From: Mesobacillus boroniphilus
GTDB taxonomy: Bacteria; Bacillota; Bacilli; Bacillales; Cytobacillaceae
Length of the DNA stretch: 64,000 nt
Assembly: GCF_018424685.1 (NCBI RefSeq)
Contig: NZ_QTKX01000002.1
Location: 620,001 to 684,000 of the forward strand
Direction of reading: 5' to 3'
Shown here: piece by piece, positions 42,050 to 51,688 of the stretch
How positions within the stretch are numbered: position 1 is the first letter of the stretch
How the letters are laid out: each line of letters starts with the position of its first letter
Notes under the pieces: generated by a model
Told to the model about the DNA's origin: nothing
Database searches by the model: none
Seen by the model: the letters and a program-made list of their open reading frames with translations, nothing else
Translations under genes and position numbers: made by a program

Positions 42050-42073
42050 GAACCGGGCGTATTTGCCCGGTTC
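42045..42073 (-). terminator. Terminator after the CotF-like pair
   Basis: GAACCGGGC pairs perfectly with GCCCGGTTC around a 6-nt loop, and the minus-strand transcript continues TTTTCG. Confidence 0.7.
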
Positions 42074-42105
42074 AAGAATGCCGAATCATCAAGCTAAGAC
42101 GTAAT

Positions 42106-42453
42106 TTATTGAAGCTGTTGGCCGCCGTATGGGAATTGGTTTGAGTATCCCTGGAATTGTTGGTGTGACTGCTGCAGTTTTTGCGCATCTGCCGCTTCCA
42201 CTCCATACCAGCCTTTTTTGAACATGAGATTATATAGACTACGCTGAGCATTGGCTGTTTCTGTATAGATGGCAAGTAAATCCTGATAGAGCTGGTCATG
42301 GCTTAATTCATTTAGCGCCGTATCATAACCTCGAGTCATGTATTTTTCAGTCGTTAAAATATCATTGATGAAATCACGGTCATTCATCTGCGGTGTTTTT
42401 TGGACTTGTGTCTCTGGATTCTGGATTTTTTGTTGGTTCTGGTTCTGATTCAT
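42106..42453 (-). CDS. CotF-family spore coat protein
   Basis: The 115-residue protein has a Gln/Asn-rich N-terminus (MNQNQNQQKIQNPETQ). The CotF core follows: DRDFINDILTTEKYMTRGYD (about residues 25-44) and LLAIYTETANAQRSLYNLMF, then a Gln-rich tail. CotF proteins are four-helix-bundle coat components made late in sporulation. It lies 42 bp downstream of a second CotF-like gene on the same strand. Confidence 0.85.
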   Translation of the reverse strand: MNQNQNQQKIQNPETQVQKTPQMNDRDFINDILTTEKYMTRGYDTALNELSHDQLYQDLLAIYTETANAQRSLYNLMFKKGWYGVEAADAQKLQQSHQQFQGYSNQFPYGGQQLQ

Positions 42454-42495
42454 CCGCTTTTCCTCCTGTAAAATTCAGATATTTTGCAGCCTTGT

Positions 42496-42780
42496 TTATT
42501 GCATACCTGGAGTTCCTGAATAGGCCTGGTTTTGTGGGCTATTAAGGTGTGTCAGGATCTTTTGATAATGTTTCTGATGCATTTGGCCGCACTTTTCGAT
42601 TTCCATCTTCAGCTCCTGGTCCTGGCACTGCTGGGCAAAGAAATGTGCTTTTTTCATGGCAAGTAAATTCCATGAGAGCATATCAGTTAAATATAAAGAA
42701 TCTTTAGTTGAAACGACAGACGGCGGCGTCTGCATGATTCCTTGCTGCTGACCCTGAAAATTCATGTTTTGCTGCTGCAT
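42496..42780 (-). CDS. CotF-like spore coat protein
   Basis: The 94-residue protein starts MQQQNMNFQGQQQGIMQTPP and continues with STKDSLYLTDMLSWNLLAMK (about residues 24-43), then helices rich in His and Cys (CGQMHQKHYQKILTHLN). It matches the YhcQ/CotF-like group. ATG 42780 has AGGAGG upstream. A longer frame without SD continues further upstream and is not used. It is probably cotranscribed with the next CotF gene. Confidence 0.82.
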   Translation of the reverse strand: MQQQNMNFQGQQQGIMQTPPSVVSTKDSLYLTDMLSWNLLAMKKAHFFAQQCQDQELKMEIEKCGQMHQKHYQKILTHLNSPQNQAYSGTPGMQ

Positions 42781-42997
42781 ATTTGAACCTCCTGATTTTT
42801 GATAATTCCATCGGATATTATCGTTCCCGGGGCGAAATAAAGTATACAAAACAAGATTCGTCAAAAAAGAACATTTTTCTACGAAAGTAATATTCAAAGT
42901 TCTAAAAAAGTGATAAAATGATTCTGCAAAATAGATATAGATGAAGTAATTTTTTTAAAGGGCATTGTAATCGTTTTCATTAAGGGGAGGAAAAGCT

Positions 42998-43915
42998 ATG
43001 GAACAATTAATGAGGAACTTTTTTCTTTTTTTATCGAAAAATAAATTTTTCACGAAAATGGCCAAGAAATACGGTCTTCGTTTAGGGGCAAAACGTTTTG
43101 TTTCAGGCGAAACGGTTGAACAGTCAGTGGAAGTTATCAAGGAACTAAATAGTAAGAACCTTGCGGCTACCGTTGATTTTCTTGGCGAATTCGTCGACAA
43201 TGAAAGAGAAGCGAATGAGAGAGCCGAAAGTTCAATTGAGATGATAATAGCGATTGGACGTGAAAAATTGAATGCCCAGTTGAGTGTTAAGATGACTTCG
43301 CTCGGCTTTGATATTTCTGAAAAAGTAGTTATGAATAATATGCGCAGGATCATGGACACTGCCAAAGAAAATAATGTTTTTGTGACCATCGATATGGAGG
43401 ACTATGAGCGCTGCCAGAAGACTCTTGATATTTTTAAACAGCTGAAGTCCGAGTACGATAACATCGGTACGGTCATCCAGGCTTATCTATACAGGACTGA
43501 AAAGGATATCGAGGACTTGAATCAATATTCCCCGAACCTCCGTCTTGTTAAAGGAGCTTATAAAGAGTCACCAGAAGTGGCCTTCCCAGAGAAGAAAGAT
43601 GTCGATGAAAACTTCAAGAAGATCATCAAAATGCATTTGTTGAATGGCAACTACACTGCAGTTGCTTCACATGATGACAATATCATCAACTTCACAAAAG
43701 AATTCGCCAAAGAAAACAATATCCCGAAAAGCCAGTTCGAATTCCAGATGCTTTTTGGAATCATGCCGGAAAGGCAGTTGCAGCTTGCGGCAGAAGGTTA
43801 CACGATGCGCGTCTATGTCCCATTCGGTACTGACTGGTACGGCTATTTCATGCGCCGCCTTGCAGAACGCCCGGCAAACGTGGCATTTGTTTTAAAAGGA
43901 ATGTTGAAGAAATAA
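42998..43915 (+). CDS. fadM: Proline dehydrogenase (FadM/YusM type)
   Basis: This flavoenzyme oxidises proline to 1-pyrroline-5-carboxylate. The 305-residue protein covers the full (beta-alpha)8 domain: SVKMTSLGFDIS (about residues 96-107), FVTIDMEDYERC, YLYRTEKDIEDL, LVKGAYKESPEVAF and YVPFGTDWYGYFMRRLAER with the conserved substrate-binding Arg pair. In B. subtilis the yusM/fadM gene lies next to the fad operon, as here. No pyrroline-5-carboxylate dehydrogenase gene is adjacent. SD GGGGAGG precedes the ATG. Confidence 0.93.
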   Translation: MEQLMRNFFLFLSKNKFFTKMAKKYGLRLGAKRFVSGETVEQSVEVIKELNSKNLAATVDFLGEFVDNEREANERAESSIEMIIAIGREKLNAQLSVKMTSLGFDISEKVVMNNMRRIMDTAKENNVFVTIDMEDYERCQKTLDIFKQLKSEYDNIGTVIQAYLYRTEKDIEDLNQYSPNLRLVKGAYKESPEVAFPEKKDVDENFKKIIKMHLLNGNYTAVASHDDNIINFTKEFAKENNIPKSQFEFQMLFGIMPERQLQLAAEGYTMRVYVPFGTDWYGYFMRRLAERPANVAFVLKGMLKK

Positions 43916-43919
43916 ACAT

Positions 43920-43945
43920 CAGGCTGACCGTGTCAGCCTGTTTTT
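43920..43945 (+). terminator. Terminator after fadM
   Basis: CAGGCTGAC pairs perfectly with GTCAGCCTG around CGT, followed by TTTTTATTT. Confidence 0.85.
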
Positions 43946-43947
43946 AT

Positions 43948-44079
43948 TTACTTTTTATACTGGCTGTTCTGGCTGTTCTGTTTTCTTTCGCCGCCCTGTC
44001 CCATTGACGGGCCCGCATCTCCTTTGACGCTGGCTGCACTGACTCCAGCCTTTGATGGATTCTTTTTCATCCTTGCCAT
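43948..44079 (-). CDS. yuzL: YuzL-family small protein
   Basis: This 43-residue basic protein has strong SD GGAGG before the ATG at 44079. It begins MARMKKNPSKAGVSAASVKG and ends SQNSQYKK. This matches the YuzL family of small Bacillus proteins, encoded at the same place near fadM and fadN in B. subtilis. Its composition suggests a spore-related protein. Function is unknown. Confidence 0.8.
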   Translation of the reverse strand: MARMKKNPSKAGVSAASVKGDAGPSMGQGGERKQNSQNSQYKK

Positions 44080-44274
44080 GATCATTACCTCCGTGTTTTT
44101 TAATGATAAGAGTATCGCTTGTTTAGGATGCCCAAGTCTTTGGAAATAAGCATAAGCATTAAAAATTCAAAAAATTTTCTTTTTTCCGCACCTTATTATT
44201 GCGGAAATTTTTTAAATATTTTATAGTAGTAATTAACAGAACTCATTTATATGCATATTTTTTTGGTGCAAAAA

Positions 44275-44292
44275 TGAATGAGTATTCATTCA
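44275..44292. promoter_or_regulatory. FadR-type operator
   Basis: TGAATGAGTATTCATTCA matches the Bacillus FadR consensus TGAATGAMTANTCATTCA at nearly every position. It lies 28 bp before fadN, so long-chain acyl-CoA should relieve repression. Confidence 0.9.
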
Positions 44293-44320
44293 AAAAGAGT
44301 CAAAGGGGGAGACAAATTTG

Positions 44321-46702
44321 ATGCGACAAATTCAAAAGGCAGCGGTGCTTGGTTCAGGTGTCATGGGATCAGGGATTGCCGCACATCTGGCAAACATCGG
44401 GATTCCGACATTGCTGCTGGATATTGTACCTCGGGAATTAACGGAACAGGAAAAAGCGAAAGGCCTGACACTTGAAGACAAGCAGGTGCGCAACCGGATA
44501 AGTGCAGGAGCACTGCAAAAGTTATTGAAGCAAAAACCAGCGCCTTTGGCCTCCAAAAAGAATCTTGCTCTAATTGAAGCGGGCAACTTCGAAGATGATA
44601 TGGAAAAACTTAAGGATGTAGACTGGGTAATCGAAGTAGTAGTTGAAAACCTTGATATTAAAAAGAAAGTTTTTACTGATGTAGATAAATACCGCAAGCA
44701 GGGAAGCATCATCAGCTCAAATACCTCAGGAATCTCTGTCGAGGCAATGGCTGAAGGACGTTCCGAAGATTTCAGGAAGCATTTCCTTGGCACGCACTTC
44801 TTCAACCCGCCACGCTACTTGAAGCTGCTTGAAGTGATTCCTACTAAAGATACGGATCCTGAAGTTCTTTCCTTCGTGAAGAATTTCGGTGAAGACCAGC
44901 TCGGGAAAGGTGTCGTTGAAGCGAAGGATACACCTAACTTCATCGCGAACCGAATCGGTACCTACGGATTGCTGGTCACAGTAAGAGAAATGGTAAAAGG
45001 CGGATTTAGTGTTGGTGAAGTCGACTCAGTGACTGGTCCAATGATTGGACGTCCTAAGAGCGCAACATTCCGCACACTGGATGTAGTTGGTCTAGATACT
45101 TTTGCACATGTTGCGAAAAACGTGTATGACCAGGTTGAAGGGGAAGAAAAGGAAGTCTTTGAAGTACCTGGATTCATGAAGAAGATGCTTGAGAACGGGT
45201 GGCTTGGAAGCAAGTCAGGGCAGGGATTCTTCCTGAAACAAGGAAAGGAAATCCTCGAACTTGATCCACAGACACTGGATTACGGACCGCGCAAAAAATT
45301 AAAGACAGCGTCTACTGAAATGGCCAAGCAGGAAAAAGGGCTTGCCAATAAAATGAAAGCGCTTGTTTATGCGAAGGACCGCGCTGGTGAGCTGTTATGG
45401 AATATTTTCAGCCCTGTGTTGGTTTACTCCGCTGACCTTCTCGGCACGATTGCTGACGATATCGTCGCGGTTGACCGAGCGATGAAGTGGGGCTTCGGCT
45501 GGGAAATGGGTCCTTTCGAAGCATGGGATGCACTAGGTGTAGAAAAGGCCATCAGCAAAATGGAAGCTGAAGGCAAGACTGTCCCTGCATGGGTAAAAGA
45601 AATGGTCGAACAAGGCTTCACTTCATTCTACAAAGAAGAAGATGGCAGACTGAGCTATTACCACAATGGTGAATACGTTGCAGTAGAAGAAAATCCAAAG
45701 GCAATCAACCTGAAGCTTTTGAAGAAGCAAAATGGAGTCATCAAAAAGAATGGCGGAGCAAGCCTGATCGACCTTGGCGATGGCATCGCATTGCTGGAAT
45801 TCCACTCACACAGCAACTCAATCGGGCCTGACATCCTTCAGATGATCAACTTCGCGATTGATGAAGTTGAAAAGAACTATAAGGGTCTTGTAATCGGCAA
45901 CCAGGGCAAAAACTTCTCAGTTGGTGCGAACCTGGCAATGATCCTGATGGAAGCTCAGGACGACAACATCTGGGATCTTGATATGGTCGTTCGCCAATTC
46001 CAGCAGACGACTATGAAAATCAAATACAGCTCCAAGCCAATTGTAGCTGCTCCATTTGGAATGACTCTGGGCGGCGGAGCGGAAATGTGCTTGCCGGCAG
46101 CCCATATCCAGGCTTCGATGGAAACATATATGGGACTCGTAGAAGCAGGTGTAGGCCTGATTCCAGGCGGCGGCGGAAACAAGGAGCTTTACATCAAGCA
46201 TCTTGAAGGACTGCCAAAAGGTGTTGATTTTGATCTTCAAAAGGTTGCCAATAAAGTCTTCGAAACAATCGCGATGGCTAAAGTCTCCACTTCAGGAGAG
46301 GAAGCCCGTGAAAATAACTTCCTGAATGAAGCAGATGGCATCAGTGTGAACAGCGATCACTTGTTATATGATGCGAAACAGGCTGCATTGAATTTATATG
46401 AAAGCGGTTATAAGGCGCCAGTGAGAAAGAAAGTACCTGTAACGGGCGAGCCGGGATATGCAACACTGCTGCTGGGTGCTCAAACAATGCAACTGTCAGG
46501 TTACATTTCTGAACACGACTTGAAAATCGCCAAGAAACTAGCGTATGTGATCTCTGGCGGAAAAGTGCCATACGGAACCGAAGTAGATGAGCAATATTTG
46601 CTTGACCTAGAAAGAGAAGCGTTCCTAAGCCTTGTGGCAGAACCGAAATCACAGCAACGCATGCAGCATATGCTTGTTAAAGGAAAGCCATTGCGCAACT
46701 AA
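44321..46702 (+). CDS. fadN: 3-hydroxyacyl-CoA dehydrogenase/enoyl-CoA hydratase FadN
   Basis: This bifunctional beta-oxidation enzyme has 793 residues. The N-terminal NAD domain is AVLGSGVMGSGIAAHLANIG (about residues 8-27), followed by GTHFFNPPRYLKLLEVIP and two C-terminal 3HCDH domains (GFGWEMGPFEAWDALGV). A crotonase domain in the C-terminal third has oxyanion-hole residues in LGGGAEMCLPAAHI and GLIPGGGGNKEL. The order dehydrogenase-then-hydratase is typical of FadN (YusL). GGGGGAG lies upstream, and a TTG directly before the chosen ATG is a possible alternative start. It is the first gene of fadNAE. Confidence 0.95.
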   Translation: MRQIQKAAVLGSGVMGSGIAAHLANIGIPTLLLDIVPRELTEQEKAKGLTLEDKQVRNRISAGALQKLLKQKPAPLASKKNLALIEAGNFEDDMEKLKDVDWVIEVVVENLDIKKKVFTDVDKYRKQGSIISSNTSGISVEAMAEGRSEDFRKHFLGTHFFNPPRYLKLLEVIPTKDTDPEVLSFVKNFGEDQLGKGVVEAKDTPNFIANRIGTYGLLVTVREMVKGGFSVGEVDSVTGPMIGRPKSATFRTLDVVGLDTFAHVAKNVYDQVEGEEKEVFEVPGFMKKMLENGWLGSKSGQGFFLKQGKEILELDPQTLDYGPRKKLKTASTEMAKQEKGLANKMKALVYAKDRAGELLWNIFSPVLVYSADLLGTIADDIVAVDRAMKWGFGWEMGPFEAWDALGVEKAISKMEAEGKTVPAWVKEMVEQGFTSFYKEEDGRLSYYHNGEYVAVEENPKAINLKLLKKQNGVIKKNGGASLIDLGDGIALLEFHSHSNSIGPDILQMINFAIDEVEKNYKGLVIGNQGKNFSVGANLAMILMEAQDDNIWDLDMVVRQFQQTTMKIKYSSKPIVAAPFGMTLGGGAEMCLPAAHIQASMETYMGLVEAGVGLIPGGGGNKELYIKHLEGLPKGVDFDLQKVANKVFETIAMAKVSTSGEEARENNFLNEADGISVNSDHLLYDAKQAALNLYESGYKAPVRKKVPVTGEPGYATLLLGAQTMQLSGYISEHDLKIAKKLAYVISGGKVPYGTEVDEQYLLDLEREAFLSLVAEPKSQQRMQHMLVKGKPLRN

Positions 46703-46762
46703 TAGATTGATAGTTTCAAAGTGAAATATACATTTAACATCAGAGGAAAGAGAGGGAATGAG

Positions 46763-47938
46763 ATGAGAGAAGCGGTAATCGTAGCTGGAGCCCGGACACC
46801 GGTCGGAAAAGCAAAAAAAGGAACTCTTGCTAATGTCCGGCCTGATGATCTTGGAGCTCTTGTAGTAAGAGAAACTCTAAAACGAGCAGGCAATTATGAA
46901 GGGAATATTGATGATTTAATCATTGGCTGTGCAATGCCAGAAGCAGAGCAAGGCTTGAATATGGCGCGTAATATTGGTGCACTTGCCGGACTGTCACATG
47001 AAGTGCCGGCGATTACAATCAACCGTTATTGTTCTTCAGGACTGCAGGCGATTGCGAATGCATCGGAAAGAATCATGCTTGGGCATGCAGATACAATCAT
47101 CGCTGGAGGAGCGGAATCAATGAGCCTGGTGCCAATGATGGGCCATGTCGTCCGCCCGAATGCGAAATTGGCTGAAACGGCTCCGCAATATTATATGGGA
47201 ATGGGCCATACAGCTGAGGAAGTAGCCAAGAAGTACGGAATTTCCCGTGAAGAACAGGATGCTTTTGCAGTAAGAAGCCATCAGCGCGCGGCAAAAGCAA
47301 TTCAGGAAGGCAAATTCGAGGATGAAATCGTTCCAGTCGATGTAACCCTCCGTACAGTAGGAAAAGACAATAAGCTTGTTGAAAAGACAATCCAATTCAA
47401 ACAGGATGAAGGCGTACGTCCTGACACGAACCTGGAAACACTTGCGAAACTGCGACCGGCCTTCAATATCAAAGGGACAGTAACTGCAGGGAACTCCTCT
47501 CAGACTAGTGACGGAGCAGCGGCAGTCATGGTCATGGATCGCGAAAAGGCAGAATCTCTTGGATTGAAGCCGCTCGCTAAATTTAGGTCATTCGCTTTAG
47601 GTGGAGTACCGCCTGAAATCATGGGAATCGGTCCCGTGGTAGCGATTCCTAAAGCATTGAAGCTTGCTGGGCTGCAAGTTTCAGATATCGGTGTGTTCGA
47701 ACTGAACGAAGCCTTCGCTTCCCAATCGATCCAGGTCATCCGTGAGTTAGGCCTTGATGAAGATAAGGTCAACGTGAACGGCGGAGCGATCGCATTGGGC
47801 CACCCGCTGGGAACAACTGGTGCGAAACTGACTTTAACAGTGATCCACGAAATGAAACGCAGAAATGAGCAATTCGGTGTCGTTACAATGTGTATCGGCG
47901 GCGGCATGGGTGCAGCTGGAGTCTTTGAACTATTATAA
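46763..47938 (+). CDS. fadA: Acetyl-CoA acyltransferase (thiolase) FadA
   Basis: FadA cleaves 3-ketoacyl-CoA with CoA in the last beta-oxidation step. The 391-residue protein has the nucleophile Cys in [16 protein letters not shown] (about residue 88), His in [17 protein letters not shown] (about residue 348) and Cys in [11 protein letters not shown] (about residue 378). ATG 46763 has GAGGG at 6 nt. An upstream in-frame ATG at 46721 has no SD. It lies 60 bp after fadN in the same operon. Confidence 0.95.
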   Translation: MREAVIVAGARTPVGKAKKGTLANVRPDDLGALVVRETLKRAGNYEGNIDDLIIGCAMPEAEQGLNMARNIGALAGLSHEVPAITINRYCSSGLQAIANASERIMLGHADTIIAGGAESMSLVPMMGHVVRPNAKLAETAPQYYMGMGHTAEEVAKKYGISREEQDAFAVRSHQRAAKAIQEGKFEDEIVPVDVTLRTVGKDNKLVEKTIQFKQDEGVRPDTNLETLAKLRPAFNIKGTVTAGNSSQTSDGAAAVMVMDREKAESLGLKPLAKFRSFALGGVPPEIMGIGPVVAIPKALKLAGLQVSDIGVFELNEAFASQSIQVIRELGLDEDKVNVNGGAIALGHPLGTTGAKLTLTVIHEMKRRNEQFGVVTMCIGGGMGAAGVFELL

Positions 47939-47993
47939 AACAATACATGGAGGGGCTGAGGCCCCTCCCAAAAATGGATAGGAGGAACAATAA

Positions 47994-49778
47994 ATGGGTA
48001 ACCAAACAGAAAAGCTTGTAAAAGGCGGAAGTTTCTTAATCGAAGACGTAACATACGACCATGTCTTCACTCCAGAGGATTACACAGATGAGCACAAAAT
48101 GATCGCAAAAACAACTGAGGATTTCGTCACGAACGAAGTATTGCCTCAGGTTGAATATATCGAGCAGCACGAGTTTGACCGCACTGTGAAACTATTGAAG
48201 GAAGCTGGAGAGCTTGGCCTTCTTGGAGCAGACGTTCCAGAAGAATACGGCGGTTTGAGCCTTGATAAAATCAGCTCAGCTTTGATTGCTGAGAAAATGG
48301 CAGTTGCAGGCGGATTCTCTATCTCCCACGGTGCACACGTAGGAATCGGTTCATTGCCGATCGTGCTTTTCGGTAATGAAGAGCAAAAGCAAAAATACCT
48401 TCCTGCACTGGCAACTGGCGAAAAGCTTGCAGCCTACGCACTTACTGAGCCAGGTTCAGGATCAGACGCATTAGGAGCAAAGACAACAGCTAAGCTGAAT
48501 GCTGAGGGCACTCACTACGTGCTTAATGGTGAAAAGCAATGGATCACAAACGCTGGCTTTGCCGACGTATTCGTTGTTTACGCTAAAATCGATGGCGAAC
48601 AATTCACAGCTTTCATCGTTGAAAGAGAATACCCAGGAGTATCAGTCGGTGCAGAAGAGAAGAAAATGGGTATCAAGAGCTCTTCTACTCGTACATTGAT
48701 TCTTGAAGATGCACAGGTTCCAGTTGAAAACCTACTTGGTGAAGCTGGAAAAGGCCACCTTATCGCATTCAATATCCTTAACATCGGACGCTACAAGTTA
48801 GGTGTAGGCGCAACTGGCGGAGCAAAGCAGGCATTCGGGCTGACTGTAAAGTATGCTAACCAGCGTCAGCAGTTCAAGACGCCGATTTCCCAGTTCAATC
48901 TTACAAAGGAAAAGCTAGCTACAATGGCTTCCAAAATCTATGCAACAGAAAGTTCTGTATACCGTACAGTAGGTTTGTTCGAAGAGAGAATGAACCAGTT
49001 GTCTGAAGAAGAAATCAACAACGGCAAAGCAGTTGCTGACTCAATTGCTGAGTACGCAATCGAGTGCTCGATGAACAAAGTATTCGCAACTGAAACACTT
49101 GACTATGTTGTTGATGAAGGTGTACAGATCCACGGTGGATATGGCTTCATGCAAGAGTATGAAATCGAAAGAGCTTACCGTGACTCAAGAATCAACCGTA
49201 TTTTCGAAGGAACAAACGAAATCAACCGCTTATTGGTACCGGGAACATTCCTGCGCAAGGCAATGAAGGGTGAGCTTCCATTATTGCAAAAGGCACAACA
49301 GCTGCAGGAAGAGCTAATGATGCTTATGCCTGAAGAGCCAGGCGATGAGCCGCTGGCACAGGAAAAATATCTTGTGAAAAACGCGAAGAAAATCGGCTTG
49401 CTTGCAGCTGGTTTGGCAGCTCAAAAGTTCGGCAAAGCATTGGAAAAAGAGCAGGAAATCCTCGTTAATATCGCGGATATCATCTCAAATGCTTATTCTA
49501 TGGAATCTGCTGTGCTTCGCACAGAAAAGGCAATCGACAAAGATGGGCTTGAAAAGAGCAAGCAAAAGCTTCTTTACACACAAATCTTCTGCCAAGAAGC
49601 ATTTAATGAAATCGAGCGTGACGCAAAAGAAACTCTTGTTGCAACAGAAGAAGGAGACGCGCTTCGCATGTTGACTTCAGCATTGCGCAAGTTCACAAGA
49701 CATACTCCAATCAACGTCATTGCGAAGAAACGTGAAGCAGCTGAGAAGCTGATCGAAGCAGAGCGTTTCATCGTTTAA
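47994..49778 (+). CDS. fadE: Acyl-CoA dehydrogenase FadE
   Basis: FadE catalyses the first beta-oxidation step using FAD. The 594-residue protein has the acyl-CoA dehydrogenase core (AYALTEPGSGSDALGAKT about residues 141-158; QWITNAGFADVFVVYAKI). The YEIERAYRDSRINRIFEGTN region lies near residue 390. A C-terminal extension of about 180 residues makes it longer than the common 380-residue forms, as in YusJ and the very-long-chain group. SD AGGAGGAA precedes the ATG. It is the last gene of fadNAE. Confidence 0.95.
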   Translation: MGNQTEKLVKGGSFLIEDVTYDHVFTPEDYTDEHKMIAKTTEDFVTNEVLPQVEYIEQHEFDRTVKLLKEAGELGLLGADVPEEYGGLSLDKISSALIAEKMAVAGGFSISHGAHVGIGSLPIVLFGNEEQKQKYLPALATGEKLAAYALTEPGSGSDALGAKTTAKLNAEGTHYVLNGEKQWITNAGFADVFVVYAKIDGEQFTAFIVEREYPGVSVGAEEKKMGIKSSSTRTLILEDAQVPVENLLGEAGKGHLIAFNILNIGRYKLGVGATGGAKQAFGLTVKYANQRQQFKTPISQFNLTKEKLATMASKIYATESSVYRTVGLFEERMNQLSEEEINNGKAVADSIAEYAIECSMNKVFATETLDYVVDEGVQIHGGYGFMQEYEIERAYRDSRINRIFEGTNEINRLLVPGTFLRKAMKGELPLLQKAQQLQEELMMLMPEEPGDEPLAQEKYLVKNAKKIGLLAAGLAAQKFGKALEKEQEILVNIADIISNAYSMESAVLRTEKAIDKDGLEKSKQKLLYTQIFCQEAFNEIERDAKETLVATEEGDALRMLTSALRKFTRHTPINVIAKKREAAEKLIEAERFIV

Positions 49779-49792
49779 TCTGATGATATTTG

Positions 49793-49826
49793 AACACTTC
49801 TCCTGTTTTCTGGGAGGAGTGTTTTA
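49793..49826 (+). terminator. Terminator of the fadNAE operon
   Basis: AACACTTCTCC pairs with GGAGGAGTGTT (one wobble) around an 8-nt loop, followed by T. Confidence 0.8.
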
Positions 49827-50006
49827 CTTTTTATGAACTACCTTTTAATTCATGCAGGAATTTTGCGAATTATGTTGAATTAAGTAATGGATGCCGAAAA
49901 TATTGGGGAAATTAAACACGGAATGTTAGTATTTTTCAGCCTTATTATGTTACTATCCGATTAGAGGGTTTCATTAATGGGATACTAGCAAAGGGTGGTG
50001 AAAAAT

Positions 50007-50363
50007 ATGGCAAAGACGTTTTATTGGTACCCTAAATGCGGTACATGCAGGAACGCCAAGAAATGGTTGGACCAGCATGAAGTGGACTATAATGAAGTAC
50101 ATATTGTCGAAAATCCACCTTCCCAATCTCAGCTTGAAGAAATGCTGGATAAAAGCGGCCTCGATATTAAGAAATTCTTCAATACGAGCGGCCAAAAGTA
50201 CCGGGAACTGGGGATGAAAGACAAAATCAAGACAGCATCCAAAAGTGAGCTGCTGGAACTGCTTGCATCTGACGGCATGCTCATCAAACGCCCGCTGATG
50301 ACAGACGGGGAAAAAGTAACTGTGGGCTTCAAAGAGGAAGAGTTCGAAAAAGCCTGGCTGTAA
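50007..50363 (+). CDS. yusI: ArsC/Spx-family protein YusI
   Basis: The 118-residue thioredoxin-fold protein has TFYWYPKCGTCRNAKKWLDQ (residues 4-23) with a CxxC redox motif, and a C-terminal SELLELLASDGMLIKRPLMT with the conserved RP. It belongs to the ArsC/Spx superfamily, whose YusI branch has no settled function. ATG 50007 is chosen within a GGGTGGTG SD context. The position between fadE and gcvH is as in B. subtilis. Confidence 0.88.
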   Translation: MAKTFYWYPKCGTCRNAKKWLDQHEVDYNEVHIVENPPSQSQLEEMLDKSGLDIKKFFNTSGQKYRELGMKDKIKTASKSELLELLASDGMLIKRPLMTDGEKVTVGFKEEEFEKAWL

Positions 50364-50416
50364 TTTTGGTCCCATCGATATTAATCGATAGAGATATACA
50401 ATTGGAGGGATAGTCA

Positions 50417-50797
50417 ATGAATGCACCGAAAGAGTTGCGTTATTCTGAAGAACACGAGTGGGTAAAAGTTGAAGGAGAAAAGGTTACCATCGGAATCACG
50501 GATTTTGCTCAATCTGAACTAGGCGACATCGTATTCGTCGAACTGCCAGAAGTAGGCGACGAAATCACTGTTGACCAGCCATTCGGAAGTGTAGAGTCCG
50601 TAAAAACGGTATCAGAGCTTTATGCACCAGTAAGCGGCAAGGTAGTGGGAATTAACGAAGAGTTAAATGACAGCCCAGAATTCGTTAACGAATCTCCATA
50701 CGAAAAAGCATGGATGATTACTGTCGAGCTATCTGACAGCAGCGAAGTAGAAAAGCTTATGACAGCTGAACAATACGAAGAAATGATCAAAGAATAA
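50417..50797 (+). CDS. gcvH: Glycine cleavage system H protein
   Basis: GcvH shuttles the aminomethyl group on lipoamide during glycine cleavage, and in Bacillus it also serves as lipoyl relay for other complexes. The 126-residue protein is full length: [20 protein letters not shown] (residues 6-25), and [13 protein letters not shown] with the lipoylated Lys near residue 63. The genes for the P, T and L proteins are not here, as in B. subtilis. SD GGAGGG precedes the ATG. Confidence 0.96.
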   Translation: MNAPKELRYSEEHEWVKVEGEKVTIGITDFAQSELGDIVFVELPEVGDEITVDQPFGSVESVKTVSELYAPVSGKVVGINEELNDSPEFVNESPYEKAWMITVELSDSSEVEKLMTAEQYEEMIKE

Positions 50798-50804
50798 ATT
50801 CGCC

Positions 50805-50836
50805 AAAACGCCTTGATGCATTCAAGGCGTTTTCTA
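50805..50836 (+). terminator. Terminator after gcvH
   Basis: AAAACGCCTTGA pairs perfectly with TCAAGGCGTTTT around a 5-nt loop, followed by T. Confidence 0.9.
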
Positions 50837-50867
50837 TTGAGAAATATTTTATTGTTAAATCGAAAAT

Positions 50868-51039
50868 TGTCTAGCTCCAGCGCCTAGCCCCTCGAGTCGT
50901 TTCGATCCGCCCAATAAAGTCAAAGAGCGACTTCAGTGGGCGACTCTCTGAGACACGGGACGTGTAAACCCGCCAGCCACAGGACGTGGCGTATTAGGCG
51001 GGGAACGCTTGTCGGCTGAACAAGTTGCTTCTGCTTTTC
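50868..51039 (+). repeat. Dispersed intergenic repeat, copy R4
   Basis: This 172-bp copy has the same orientation and end words as R1 (TGTCTAGCTCCAGCGCC to GCTTCTGCTTTTC) and shares CCGCCAGCCACAGGACGTGG. It is more diverged from R1 near its right end. It lies between the gcvH terminator and the yusG SD and carries no gene. Confidence 0.8.
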
Positions 51040-51122
51040 TAATAAGCTCCTTCATTTTTCCATCAATTCATTCCACGAAATAGGACAAACTAAAAGTAAT
51101 CGACTATCCAAGAAGGGTGAAA

Positions 51123-51365
51123 ATGATGACACTAAACAAACAAAAACTTGATATAACTGACAGGGTGACAGGAAAGCTTGTAAACGGCCAGGTACAGCTT
51201 TATCTGGAAAAGGAACACATTGGAACAATAAAGCTTCCAGAAGGAATGCAGATGGAATTGGAGCATCACTTTGAAGCGGAACAGAATAAGATTTACCAGC
51301 ATGTATCAGTGCCGGATCAATCGGAACCTCGGTATACTGATTGTGATGAAGGCGGCTGGTGTTAA
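51123..51365 (+). CDS. yusG: YusG-family small protein
   Basis: An 80-residue protein with KQKLDITDRVTGKLVNGQVQ (about residues 6-25) and the C-terminal signature YTDCDEGGWC, whose two Cys may bind metal. It matches the YusG family at the same chromosomal place as in B. subtilis. Function is unknown. ATG 51123 has AAGGGTG upstream, and a second ATG follows directly. Confidence 0.8.
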   Translation: MMTLNKQKLDITDRVTGKLVNGQVQLYLEKEHIGTIKLPEGMQMELEHHFEAEQNKIYQHVSVPDQSEPRYTDCDEGGWC

Positions 51366-51373
51366 ACAAATCC

Positions 51374-51405
51374 AAACAGCGGCCAGCCATGCCGCTGTTT
51401 TTTTA
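51374..51405 (+). terminator. Terminator after yusG
   Basis: AAACAGCGGC pairs perfectly with GCCGCTGTTT around CAGCCAT, followed by TTTT. Confidence 0.9.
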
Positions 51406-51688
51406 TAAGGGAGAGTTCTCTATCAGCCCGAATGGAGGGGCAGGTTCGCAAAGGTCGTATAGAAAGATTCTATAAGCCTATAAAGGAAGTTAGACGGCCT
51501 ACAAATTCACATAGGCAAAGTTATTGTAAAAATAAAGCATAATGTCGTACCCGCAGGCTGGTCTAAATTTTTGCAATCTCCCATAAAAACAGTAACAATA
51601 GAAATACGAAAGTTAACCGCACAAATGAATTATTAATGTTTATAATGTTGTAAAGTAATTATTTTCTGGTGCATAGGTGGTTATGACG
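51406..51688. other. Intergenic region before yusF
   Basis: It holds the yusF leader. A short stretch at 51451-51520 contains related words (GTCGTATAGAAAGATTCTAT, GCCTATAAAGGAAGTTAGAC, GCCTACAAATTCACATAG) spaced by about 18-22 bp, possibly a degenerate member of the 21-bp array class. Nothing else was recognised. Confidence 0.3.
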
